Positions 1-7,252 of a stretch of DNA of 52,085 nucleotides are shown here, one piece after another. A program made the translations under genes and the position numbers. Each line of letters begins with the position of its first letter. Position 1 is the first letter of the stretch. The notes under the pieces were generated by a model that worked only from the letters and a program-made list of their open reading frames with translations, was not told where the DNA came from and did not search any database. The DNA lies in the NCBI RefSeq assembly GCF_014879935.1, contig NZ_JACSRD010000215.1, positions 1-52,085 on the forward strand, given 5' to 3'. This stretch comes from Prosthecobacter sp. (GTDB lineage Bacteria; Verrucomicrobiota; Verrucomicrobiia; Verrucomicrobiales; Verrucomicrobiaceae).

Positions 1-88
1 CGCCTTTTTCAATCAAACGTGCCGCGCTTCCGACCTGCTCACGCAAGTCGGGCCGCAGCCATAAAGTCTTGACACGTGGCGATGCCAT
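1..88 (-). CDS. Threonylcarbamoyl-AMP synthase, N-terminal fragment (runs off window)
   Basis: Only the first 29 codons are present; the gene continues leftwards out of the window. The peptide starts MASPRVKTLWLRPD and ends in ARLIEKG. That matches the extreme N-terminus of Sua5/YrdC proteins, where a helix ending in (I/L)I..G precedes the GLVAFPTETVYGLG strand. This family makes the threonylcarbamoyl-adenylate used for tRNA t6A37. An in-frame ATG lies six codons upstream at 106; neither start has a clear ribosome binding site. The gene is divergent from ppnP. The call rests on about 30 residues and could be wrong. Confidence 0.45.
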   Translation of the reverse strand, partial: MASPRVKTLWLRPDLREQVGSAARLIEKG

Positions 89-193
89 CGTGGAGCAGTC
101 GGGCATGGTCTGGCGGAAAGAATGATCTGCCAGGGCGGACACAGCCATCCGGTGCTTGCCGCGGGCGGCTTCATCGCCTATTCCTCGCGCCCT

Positions 194-523
194 ATGTCCG
201 CCATCCCAGCCGAATTCACGAATGTCACCGCCGTCACGAAAGCGAACGTCTATTTCGACGGCAAAGTCGTCAGCCACAGCATTCTGTTTCCTGATGGCAG
301 CAAGAAGACACTCGGCCTGATCTATCCCGGCGACTTCCACTTCGGCACGGCCAAGGCGGAGCGCATGGAAATCGTCGCCGGCGACTGCGTGGTGAAACTC
401 GACGGCAGCGAAACGAAGACCACTCACACCGGCGGCCAGTTCTTTGACGTTCCCGCCAACAGCGGCTTCGACATCAGCGTCAGCTCCGGCATCTGCGAGT
501 ACATCTGCTCCTTCCTCGACTAA
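194..523 (+). CDS. ppnP: Pyrimidine/purine nucleoside phosphorylase PpnP (DUF1255)
   Basis: A 109-aa protein of the small cupin-fold PpnP/YaiE family, which phosphorolyses nucleosides to free base and ribose-1-phosphate in the cytosol. Seen: the N-terminal FTNVTAVTKANVYFDGKVVS strand, the central KKTLGLIYPGDFHFGT segment, and the C-terminal cupin strand ending in CEYICSFLD. Length matches the family (about 95-110 aa). The ATG at 194 is chosen because homologues begin a few residues before the conserved F.NV; an upstream in-frame ATG at 122 would add 24 unrelated residues. The stop lies 83 bases before kup, but the operator-like site in that gap suggests kup has its own promoter. Confidence 0.85.
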   Translation: MSAIPAEFTNVTAVTKANVYFDGKVVSHSILFPDGSKKTLGLIYPGDFHFGTAKAERMEIVAGDCVVKLDGSETKTTHTGGQFFDVPANSGFDISVSSGICEYICSFLD

Positions 524-532
524 ACCGGGGCC

Positions 533-577
533 TTCACACTTTCTTAACGCCCTGCGTCCGCCCGTTCACTGGCGGGC
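533..577 (+). promoter_or_regulatory. Candidate KdpE-like operator upstream of kup
   Basis: A 45-bp block aligned without gaps to 5344-5388 upstream of the KdpD-like gene: 32 of 45 positions match, and 30 of 35 if the variable middle (551-560) is left out. It holds three related heptamers at helical spacing: TTCACAC at 533, TTAACGC at 544 (+11) and TTCACTG at 565 (+21). As I recall it, the E. coli kdpFABC operator also has two T-rich half-sites 11 bp apart. It ends 29 bases before the kup ATG. Inferred role: binding of the KdpE-like regulator encoded at 6506-7171. Confidence 0.6.
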
Positions 578-606
578 ACTCAGGCGGCGCGACATGTGCC
601 GGTGTC

Positions 607-2550
607 ATGAACGACACCGAAAAAACCGGCCTCCACAAGCTCTCCACCACCACGCTCGTCATCGCGGCGCTCGGCGTGGTGTTTGGAGACATCGGCACCT
701 CGCCGATCTACACGCTGAAGGAGTGCTTCAGTCCGCACAGCCCGCATCACGTCGCCACCACACACGCGAATTTGCTCGGCGTCGTCTCGCTCGTGCTCTG
801 GTCGCTGATTTTGCTCATCTGCGTCAAATACCTCGTCTTCATCCTGCGGGCGGACAACAAAGGCGAAGGCGGCGTGCTCTCGCTGATGGCCCTGGCCTCA
901 CATGGCATGGGTGAAACGACGAAACGCCGCATCGTCATCGTGCTGCTCGGGCTGTTCGGAGCCGCGCTGCTGTTCGGCGATGGCATCATCACGCCCGCGA
1001 TCTCCGTTTTGAGCGCCGTGGAAGGCCCCAAAGATGGCGGGTTGCTCGGTGCGGCTCCCGCAGATGCTTTGGAGGCCGAAACGTGGAATCATCGCATGCA
1101 GTGGCTCATCATGGGCATCACCGCGATCATCCTCATCGTGCTCTTTTCGGTGCAGTTTCTCGGCACAGCCAAAGTAGGTCGCTTTTTTGGCCCGATCACC
1201 GGTTTGTGGTTCGTGAGCCTCGGCGTGCTCGGCGTGTCGCAACTCATTCACGGCCCCGAAATCCTCGCAGCCTTAAATCCGTGGCATGGATGGCACTTTT
1301 TGACCACTGGCGGTCACGCGGGCTTTGTCATCCTCGGCAGCGTTTTCCTCGCGGTGACCGGTGGTGAGGCCTTGTATGCCGACATGGGCCACTTCGGTGC
1401 CTCGCCGATCCGTCGCGGCTGGTTCTCGCTCGTGTTTCCGGCCCTCGCGCTCAATTACCTCGGCCAAGGCGCTCTTTTAATGAAGCAGCCGGAGCTCGCG
1501 CACGCGCCGTTTTTCCAAATGGCACCCGGATGGGCCACGTTGCCGCTCGTGCTGCTCGCCACCGCCGCCACCGTCATCGCCTCGCAAGCGCTCATCACCG
1601 GCACCTACTCGCTCACGCTCAGTGCCGTGCAGCTCGGCTACCTGCCGCGTTTGAGCATCCGCCACACCTCCGAGCACGCTCGCGGCCAGATCTACATCCC
1701 GCTCGTGAATTGGGTGCTCATGCTCGCCTGCCTCGCGCTCGTTGTCGCATTTCGCACCTCGTCGAATCTCGCCGCCGCATATGGCGTGGCCGTGACGATG
1801 ACCATGCTCATCACCACCATCCTCTTCTACTTTGCCGCGCGGCATCTGTGGAAGTGGAGCATGCTCAAAACGTTGCCGCTGTGCCTCGTGTTCGGTTTGA
1901 TCGAACTCGCTTTCCTCAGCGCAAACTTGGTAAAATTCTTCGATGGCGGCTGGTTCCCGCTCGCCGTCGGCGCAGGCATTTTCGTCGTCATGACCACCTG
2001 GGCCACCGGTCGCAAGCTCGTCCGAGCCTCCATGGAACGCAGCGCCATCTCGCAAGAGATGCTCATCCAAAGCCTCGCCAGCGGCAAAGTCATCCAAGTG
2101 CCCGGCACCGCGATTTTCATGACCAGCACCAGCGGACGCACGCCCGTGGCGTTGCTGCACAGCCTGAAACACTACCAAGCCATTCATCAGCGCGTCATCT
2201 TCATGACGCTGACCACCGAAGACGAGCCCTGGGTGCCACCGAGCCGTCGCGTCGAGGTCGAAAAGCTCGGCGACCATTTCTGGCGTGTCACCGGTCGCTT
2301 CGGCTTCATGCAAAAGCCCAACGTCCCGCGTTTGCTGCGTCAGTGCGCCGCGCACGACCTCGACGTCGATCCCGACAAGGCCACCTTCTTCCTCGGTCGC
2401 GAAATCATCATCCCCAGCAAAGCCCCCGGCATGGCCAAATGGCGCGAACACCTCTTCTCCTTCGCCAGCAAGCTCGCCCAGCAACCCGCAACGTATTTCC
2501 AGATTCCCGTTGGGCGGGTGATCGAACTGGGGCAACAAGTGGAGATATGA
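607..2550 (+). CDS. kup: Kup-family low-affinity potassium transporter
   Basis: A 647-aa inner-membrane K+ uptake protein, probably K+/H+ symport. The N-terminal signature GVVFGDIGTSPIYTLKE (first membrane segment) is diagnostic of Kup/HAK/KUP. About 12 hydrophobic segments fill residues 15-460, with the conserved GGEALYADMGHFG stretch near residue 255. A cytoplasmic C-terminal domain of about 180 residues follows, as usual for Kup. The length is normal. The gene has a candidate KdpE-like site just upstream and lies 2.9 kb from the matching two-component genes, with a foreign-looking cassette in between. No riboswitch leader is possible in the roughly 30 bases between the site and the ATG. 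Confidence 0.95.
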   Translation: MNDTEKTGLHKLSTTTLVIAALGVVFGDIGTSPIYTLKECFSPHSPHHVATTHANLLGVVSLVLWSLILLICVKYLVFILRADNKGEGGVLSLMALASHGMGETTKRRIVIVLLGLFGAALLFGDGIITPAISVLSAVEGPKDGGLLGAAPADALEAETWNHRMQWLIMGITAIILIVLFSVQFLGTAKVGRFFGPITGLWFVSLGVLGVSQLIHGPEILAALNPWHGWHFLTTGGHAGFVILGSVFLAVTGGEALYADMGHFGASPIRRGWFSLVFPALALNYLGQGALLMKQPELAHAPFFQMAPGWATLPLVLLATAATVIASQALITGTYSLTLSAVQLGYLPRLSIRHTSEHARGQIYIPLVNWVLMLACLALVVAFRTSSNLAAAYGVAVTMTMLITTILFYFAARHLWKWSMLKTLPLCLVFGLIELAFLSANLVKFFDGGWFPLAVGAGIFVVMTTWATGRKLVRASMERSAISQEMLIQSLASGKVIQVPGTAIFMTSTSGRTPVALLHSLKHYQAIHQRVIFMTLTTEDEPWVPPSRRVEVEKLGDHFWRVTGRFGFMQKPNVPRLLRQCAAHDLDVDPDKATFFLGREIIIPSKAPGMAKWREHLFSFASKLAQQPATYFQIPVGRVIELGQQVEI

Positions 2551-2634
2551 CCCACCAACAAGTTCACTTTAAGAAACTTAACTCTTGCTGAATACTACTC
2601 GCGAAAGAGTGCGTTTCCGTGGTAGAGTTTAATA

Positions 2635-3222
2635 ATGACGGGAAAAGTTCACCATCTAAGAGCTGCCAGCTTCAACACGCGCCGGAATTTGCCGGTGAAC
2701 GTGGCTCGGAAACGTGGAGAGGCGAACTTTCTCCGCGCCTTTGAAAAAACATATTTCGCCCGCCATTTGAATGGCGTGGCTGCTGGTGAATTTGCAATTG
2801 GGGGGTTTGGCGTCGCCGATTTGGTCTGGATCGCGTGGAAACCTCTGGCGGACGGTGAAGACTTCTCCGCAATCTCGCTGGAGAAGCAGCTTTCCAGGCG
2901 ACAACTGTTCGCGTTTGAAGCCAAGCTTAAGGACTGGCAGCGAGCGCTTCAGCAGGCATTCCGCTATCGTTATTTTGCGGACAAGTCCATCGTTGTGATG
3001 CCTGCTGCGAATGCCAAGGCCGCCTTGGCTCACCTCGAAACATTCAAAGAGATGCAAGTCGGTCTTTGGACATTCGACTCAGAGAAACAATTGATCAGGG
3101 AGCACTACACCCCCACTCGCATCAAGGCATTGAGTGCGTCCGCAAGGTCGAGGGCCATCAAGATGCTTTCGTCAAAGTTTGATCTCCGCAAGCTCTGCGA
3201 ATTTGCGGATACCTGTGTCTAA
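2635..3222 (+). CDS. PD-(D/E)XK nuclease-like protein of unknown function
   Basis: A 195-aa protein I cannot name. Residues 52-115 have the layout of a PD-(D/E)XK nuclease core: E52, then D62 in GVADLVWIAW, then E95-A-K97 in FEAKLKDW, followed by a QAFRYRYFADKSIVVM helix-strand. The EAKL.DW..AL.QA.RY pattern occurs in small restriction-endonuclease-like proteins that may cut or sense DNA. The C-terminus is basic and helical. G+C is visibly lower than in the flanks. Its last 51 bases overlap, tail to tail, the end of the gene at 3172-4386. It may be part of the kinase cassette or an independent passenger. The gene is convincing; its catalytic activity is inference. Confidence 0.7.
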   Translation: MTGKVHHLRAASFNTRRNLPVNVARKRGEANFLRAFEKTYFARHLNGVAAGEFAIGGFGVADLVWIAWKPLADGEDFSAISLEKQLSRRQLFAFEAKLKDWQRALQQAFRYRYFADKSIVVMPAANAKAALAHLETFKEMQVGLWTFDSEKQLIREHYTPTRIKALSASARSRAIKMLSSKFDLRKLCEFADTCV

Positions 3223-4386
3223 TGCCTCGAGATGGGCATTGTTCGACCTGCCCGAGAGGCGCAGGCCTGGCGCGAGATTGATCTGTGCATAGAGTTCTTC
3301 AGCGTCGAAAATGCGCTTCAGACACTCGGCAAGCCCGCCTTTGCCAATTGGCACTCCGAGACTTGAAATAGCCTCCCAGGTTTGAAGGACCTCTTCGATC
3401 TGGCCATCAGGCTCAGAAGCTCGCTCCTCGGAGTAAAAATCATCAGTCGGAAGGCCGCTGAGGACTTCTGGGAAGCGCATTCGGAGGCGCTCCAACTCAT
3501 CAAATCGAATTGAGTTAAGAAGCTTGGTCGAGAGATACCGTAGCACCGGACGCCTTCCACCTCCGGATGATGGAGCAAAACGATCCATCGAAAATACCTT
3601 CTGGCTATTAAACCAGCCGGTTGCCCCGGCTTCCCCTCCTGCGGCGCAAAGAAAGGGGGTCAAAATATCTGAATAGCCATTGATGACACGAAAGCCGTTC
3701 ACATGAAGTGCCTGATTGATGAACATCCAGCCGCTCAACGTCCGGTGATCAATGAGTTCTGGAGCAATTTCCGAAGTAGGGTTGTTCACCAGCAAATAGA
3801 AGCCGTCTGGCCGGGACTCCATCACAGTGAGTTCCTGGACAAACTCCTCGAGTTCCTCCTTCTCTTGGATGGCCTCGGCATCCATCGCCAGCGTGACAAA
3901 CAATGGCCGACGTCCTCCCTCTTTATCCCAGGCTTCTTTCGCGTGTCGGATGAAATTTCGGGAAATGAGTCCCTCAATCGAGTTAAATCGCCTGCGGATA
4001 ACGATGTTCGGCGAGATGATAGCCGTTACATCGAGTTGAGATTGGAACTGGAGGCAGTTCTGAATTTCAGTCTTCAGCTTTGGCTCACTTTCCAGGTAGC
4101 TGCGGCGTCTTGGCGTAAAATAAGCCTGATAATCTTCCCCCAGCAGCTTTCCCAACCTCCCATCGGGTTCATGGGCAACCATGCAGGCATAGTATTGGGG
4201 ATCAAACAGACGTTCGGCGGTAGGAGATTGCTCTTTGATCTCGCTTAGCGTTTCACCAATCCGCCTGGCATCGTAATCCTTTGGGCTGAGAATGGCCCCC
4301 TGGATCAGCCCGCGAGCCAAGCCCTGCAGCACCTTGTTTCGCTCACCGCTGCCAGCTTGGCTTCCGTGTTGTGCGTAAAGTTTCAT
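3172..4386 (-). CDS. Unrecognised TIM-barrel-like protein paired with a Ser/Thr kinase
   Basis: A 404-aa soluble protein that I do not recognise by name. It starts MKLYAQHG and shows a run of short hydrophobic strands ending in polar or loop residues, as in a (beta/alpha)8 barrel: KLYAQHG, GAILSPKD (30-37), VTAIISPNIVI (120-130), PLFVTLAMDA (161-170), GFYLLVNNP (195-203), GFRVINGYSD (231-240), GATGWF (254-259). A loop SSGGGRRPVLRYLS (273-286) is rich in Gly and Arg and could bind a phosphate or nucleic acid. There is no signal peptide or membrane segment. The ATG is two bases after the kinase stop, so the two are almost certainly co-transcribed and coupled. G+C is lower than in neighbouring genes. 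The function is unknown. Confidence 0.75.
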   Translation of the reverse strand: MKLYAQHGSQAGSGERNKVLQGLARGLIQGAILSPKDYDARRIGETLSEIKEQSPTAERLFDPQYYACMVAHEPDGRLGKLLGEDYQAYFTPRRRSYLESEPKLKTEIQNCLQFQSQLDVTAIISPNIVIRRRFNSIEGLISRNFIRHAKEAWDKEGGRRPLFVTLAMDAEAIQEKEELEEFVQELTVMESRPDGFYLLVNNPTSEIAPELIDHRTLSGWMFINQALHVNGFRVINGYSDILTPFLCAAGGEAGATGWFNSQKVFSMDRFAPSSGGGRRPVLRYLSTKLLNSIRFDELERLRMRFPEVLSGLPTDDFYSEERASEPDGQIEEVLQTWEAISSLGVPIGKGGLAECLKRIFDAEELYAQINLAPGLRLSGRSNNAHLEALDTGIRKFAELAEIKL

Positions 4387-4388
4387 GG

Positions 4389-5297
4389 TCAGGATTGGGT
4401 GACTTGAATGAGATGATCGAGATTCGCAGGCCGAAGAGCCGGCTTTTTCTTCAAAAGCTGGTCGATCAGATTGCAGAACTCCACAGAGTAAGTGGGACGC
4501 TCATCTCGCAAGTGTTTAGGCGCTGCGGTCAGTGCCCGCGAAATGGTGTGAATCTGGTCATCGCTGTCACGGGCGATTGGATGGCGTCCAGCCGCATATT
4601 CAAAGACAGTCAGTGCGATGGTATAGAGATCACTGCGGTAATCGAGACTAGCTCGGAAATTCGGATTGGCCATCTCTGGAGCCAGGTAGCGAAGCGTGCA
4701 GGGTGCTCCACCCACTGTGATTCCAGTTTCTTGCAAGCCAAAGGCAATGCCCAAATCTATCAGGACAAAGGGGCGGCTTTCATCATTCAGCTTGATGACA
4801 TTCGCAGGCTTGATGTCGCGATGAACGTATTGCCTCGACCAAAGCTCTTTAACCGCCCTCAAGAGACAATTCATCAGTTTCTTGGCTTCCTCCTCATCCG
4901 GCAGCACGCCTTGCCCTCGGATCAATTCACGCAGATCGGGGCCAGGCAGAAACTCTTCCGAATAGATCGCATAGTGTGACTGGCCGACCTGATAACCTTT
5001 GAGCGGCAGCGTGCCTAGTTTAACCATGTAAGGCGTGGCGCATTGATTCAGAATATTGACCTCGCGGCGAACCCGCTGGAGACATTCATCGCGATACCTT
5101 TCCTGGTCATTTGAGCCATCGGTCAGAGGAATGGCAATCACCTTGATGACCTCGCTTTTTCCGAGGAATTCAGCTCGATAGACTGTCTTGAAACCTCCTG
5201 ACCCGATTTCGACTATATTAGAAAAATCAGGAAACAGCGCGGCGAGGTTGGCAGGACTTAGTTTTGGCGGTGTAATCATGACTAAGACTGAACGCAT
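4389..5297 (-). CDS. Hanks-type Ser/Thr protein kinase, soluble
   Basis: A 302-aa protein made almost entirely of one eukaryotic-like kinase domain. Seen: glycine loop GSGGFKTVY (32-40), ATP-binding Lys in EVIKVIAI (K52), catalytic loop HRDIKPANV (159-167, Asp161), metal-binding DLG in place of DFG (181-183), APE (207-209) and the subdomain IX Asp in DYRSDLYTI (D223). All catalytic residues are present, so it should be active. There is no transmembrane or PASTA/sensor segment. An in-frame ATG at 5279 is an alternative start; neither has a clear ribosome binding site. It is the first gene of a two-gene unit with 3172-4386 and is divergent from the KdpD-like gene. Confidence 0.9.
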   Translation of the reverse strand: MRSVLVMITPPKLSPANLAALFPDFSNIVEIGSGGFKTVYRAEFLGKSEVIKVIAIPLTDGSNDQERYRDECLQRVRREVNILNQCATPYMVKLGTLPLKGYQVGQSHYAIYSEEFLPGPDLRELIRGQGVLPDEEEAKKLMNCLLRAVKELWSRQYVHRDIKPANVIKLNDESRPFVLIDLGIAFGLQETGITVGGAPCTLRYLAPEMANPNFRASLDYRSDLYTIALTVFEYAAGRHPIARDSDDQIHTISRALTAAPKHLRDERPTYSVEFCNLIDQLLKKKPALRPANLDHLIQVTQS

Positions 5298-5343
5298 TTT
5301 GGGACTTGAGAAGTGGAAAGTGTACTATCAAAAAGAGGAGTCG

Positions 5344-5388
5344 TTTACACCTTCTTAACGCGAAGCCGTGCCCTGTTTACTGGCGTGC
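5344..5388 (+). promoter_or_regulatory. Candidate KdpE-like operator upstream of the two-component operon
   Basis: Second copy of the 45-bp site described at 533-577. The heptamers are TTTACAC at 5344, TTAACGC at 5355 (+11) and TTTACTG at 5376 (+21), followed by GCGTGC. The TTCTTAACGC core is identical in both copies, while the ten bases after it are not. It ends 26 bases before the sensor kinase ATG at 5415, almost the same offset as at kup. Autoregulation by the KdpE-like protein is the simplest reading. It also lies upstream of the divergent kinase gene (start 5297), which might come under the same control. Confidence 0.6.
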
Positions 5389-5414
5389 CAGCATTTCACG
5401 CGCACGATAAACAC

Positions 5415-6509
5415 ATGAACGATCCATCCAAACCCCGGCAAGCCGTGCCAGTGCACGTCGTGGGCCAGTTTAGCTGGGGGCTGACGATTCTTTTTGTGCT
5501 CGCCTCGGTGTGCTGGGTGCTGCTGCCCTACACGGGTTCCACGTTTTCCGCGCTGGTGTTTTTGCTGGCCATCGTGCTCGCGGGCACGCGGTGGAATCGC
5601 GGGCCGGTGCTGGCGATGGGCGTGGTGAGTGCGCTGGTGTGGAATTTCATCTTCATCCCGCCGCGGTTCACGTTTCATATCGAGAAGCCGGAGGACGTGG
5701 TCATGTTTGCGATGTTCTTCGTTGTGGCGCTGAGCATGGGGCATCTCATCACGCAGCTTCGTGAGCGAGAATCGGCGCTGGAGCGCACGCATCGCGAGCA
5801 GGAGCAGCTTCAGGAGGCCAAACATCGCGCTGAGCTCGCGGCGGAGGCCGAGAGGTTGCATCGCACGCTGCTCGACAGTGTGTCGCACGAGCTCAAAACG
5901 CCCATCACGATCATCCGCACGGCCTTGGATGGCCTTGGCACCTCGAATCCCTTCGCGGCGGAGATCGACACGGCCACGCGGAGGCTTCAGCGCATTGTGG
6001 AGAACTTCTTGGAGATCACCCGTGTCGAATCCGATGCCGTGAAGCCTGCGCCGGACTGGTGCGAGTTCCTCGATGTGATCCACTCGGCCACCTCGCCCCT
6101 ACAGCGTGAGCTTCTCCCGCATCCGCTGCGCATCCTCGGCGCGGAAAACCTGCCGCTGCTGAAGCTCGACAGCCGATTGCTCTCCCAAGCGCTCGCGAAC
6201 GTGCTGCACAATGCCACGCAGCATGTGCCAGCGGGCAGCGAGATCGAAATCCATGCGACATTGACGCCGGAGAGCGCTTTGGAGATCCGCGTGCGCGATC
6301 ACGGGCCCGGTTTGCCGCCGGAGATGGAGGAGCGAGTGTTTGAGAAGTTCGCGCGGGCACCGGGAGCGCCTGCGGGCGGCACCGGACTCGGCCTGGCCAT
6401 CTCGCGCGGCTTGATGCGGGCGATGAAGGGTGACATCACTGTGCACAACCATCCGGAAGGCGGCGCGGAGTTTCGTTTTAGCCTGCCGGTCAAAACACGC
6501 CAGCCATGA
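5415..6509 (+). CDS. KdpD-like sensor histidine kinase lacking the KdpD N-terminal domains
   Basis: A 364-aa membrane sensor kinase. Residues 15-115 form the DUF4118-type block of four closely spaced membrane helices with the RWNRGP and FNFIFIPPRFTF-like loops of KdpD. Then come a coiled linker, the H-box SHELKTPITII (His158), the N-box ANVLHNATQH, and G boxes RDHGPGLPP and GGTGLGLAISRGL. Full KdpD is near 900 aa; the long cytosolic N-terminal KdpD and Usp domains are absent. An upstream in-frame ATG at 5313 would run through the operator-like site, so 5415 is preferred. It overlaps the regulator gene by four bases. Expected role: sensing K+ limitation or ionic strength. Confidence 0.88.
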   Translation: MNDPSKPRQAVPVHVVGQFSWGLTILFVLASVCWVLLPYTGSTFSALVFLLAIVLAGTRWNRGPVLAMGVVSALVWNFIFIPPRFTFHIEKPEDVVMFAMFFVVALSMGHLITQLRERESALERTHREQEQLQEAKHRAELAAEAERLHRTLLDSVSHELKTPITIIRTALDGLGTSNPFAAEIDTATRRLQRIVENFLEITRVESDAVKPAPDWCEFLDVIHSATSPLQRELLPHPLRILGAENLPLLKLDSRLLSQALANVLHNATQHVPAGSEIEIHATLTPESALEIRVRDHGPGLPPEMEERVFEKFARAPGAPAGGTGLGLAISRGLMRAMKGDITVHNHPEGGAEFRFSLPVKTRQP

Positions 6510-7171
6510 GCAAAGCCCTCATCATCGACGACGAGCAGCAGATGCGCCGACTGCTGCGCATGCTGCTGGAGTCCCGCGGCTACGAGGTCTGCGAGGCCGA
6601 TGAAGGCCAGCGCGGGCTTCAAGAGGCCGCGTTTCATCGCCCGGATGTCGTGTTGCTCGATCTCGGCCTGCCGGGTCTCGGCGGCCTGGAGGTGCTGAAA
6701 CGGCTGCGCGAGTGGAGTGACGTGCCGGTGCTCATTTTGAGTGTCCGCGATCAAGAGGCCACAAAGGTCCAGGCGCTCGAAATCGGTGCCGATGACTATG
6801 TGACGAAGCCTTTTGGCAGCGCGGAGCTGCTGGCGCGGCTCGATGTCATCCAGCGGCGACGCGGACCTCGTCACACGCCCGAAATCATCGCCGGACCGCT
6901 CAAAGTCGATCTGTTGCATCATGAGGCCCAAATCGCAGAAGAAGCCCTCAAACTCACTCCGACCGAGTTTGCGCTGCTCAAAGTGCTCACCGAGCACGCG
7001 GGCCGGATTGTGACTCAAAACCAGATCGTGAAGCAAGTCTGGCCCGGCCAGTCCAGCGATCCGAGTGAGGGCCTGCGGGTCCACATCAATCACCTCCGCA
7101 AAAAACTCGGCGAGCGCGGCGTGCGTATCGTGAACGAGCCCGGCATTGGCTATCGGCTGGAGGTGGAGTGA
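6506..7171 (+). CDS. kdpE: KdpE-like response regulator (OmpR/PhoB family)
   Basis: A 221-aa regulator. The receiver domain has the acidic pair in IIDDEQQ, phospho-acceptor Asp52 in VVLLDLGLPG and Lys101 in DDYVTKPFG. The C-terminal winged helix has LTPTEFALLKVL, the recognition region SEGLRVHINHLRKKL and the wing GIGYRLEVE. The receiver sequence (GLPGLGGLEVLKRLREWSDVPVLILS) is closest to KdpE. Its ATG overlaps the sensor stop (ATGA), so the pair is one operon. The duplicated site before kup and before this operon suggests its targets. No kdpFABC genes are in view, so kup may be its main local target. Confidence 0.88.
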   Translation: MSKALIIDDEQQMRRLLRMLLESRGYEVCEADEGQRGLQEAAFHRPDVVLLDLGLPGLGGLEVLKRLREWSDVPVLILSVRDQEATKVQALEIGADDYVTKPFGSAELLARLDVIQRRRGPRHTPEIIAGPLKVDLLHHEAQIAEEALKLTPTEFALLKVLTEHAGRIVTQNQIVKQVWPGQSSDPSEGLRVHINHLRKKLGERGVRIVNEPGIGYRLEVE

Positions 7172-7203
7172 AATCGGCTTTCATCATGCCAGCATCAAAT
7201 CCG

Positions 7204-7228
7204 GGCATGAATTCAGGCTTTTCATGCC
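7204..7228. repeat. Inverted repeat between the two-component operon and the MFS gene
   Basis: GGCATGAA (7204-7211) and TTCATGCC (7221-7228) are perfect 8-bp arms with a 9-base loop, 24 bases before the MFS transporter ATG. There is no T-run, so it is not a classical terminator. It could be an operator for the transporter gene or only a weak hairpin. Confidence 0.3.
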
Positions 7229-7252
7229 ACGCGGAGTGTGATTCATGGCGGG

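Noticed and set aside
560-577. Hairpin GCCCG...CGGGC within the kup operator, as an RNA leader structure
   Set aside because: In the second copy (5371-5388) the paired positions are not kept complementary, so a DNA-binding site explains the conservation better.
578-606. K+- or c-di-AMP-responsive riboswitch before kup
   Set aside because: Only about 30 bases separate the operator from the ATG, far too short for a known aptamer.
3172-3222. Frameshift or misassembly at the 51-base tail-to-tail overlap of the 195-aa and 404-aa genes
   Set aside because: Both frames carry plausible helical C-termini and proper stops, and each keeps its own reading frame; a natural overlap is simpler.
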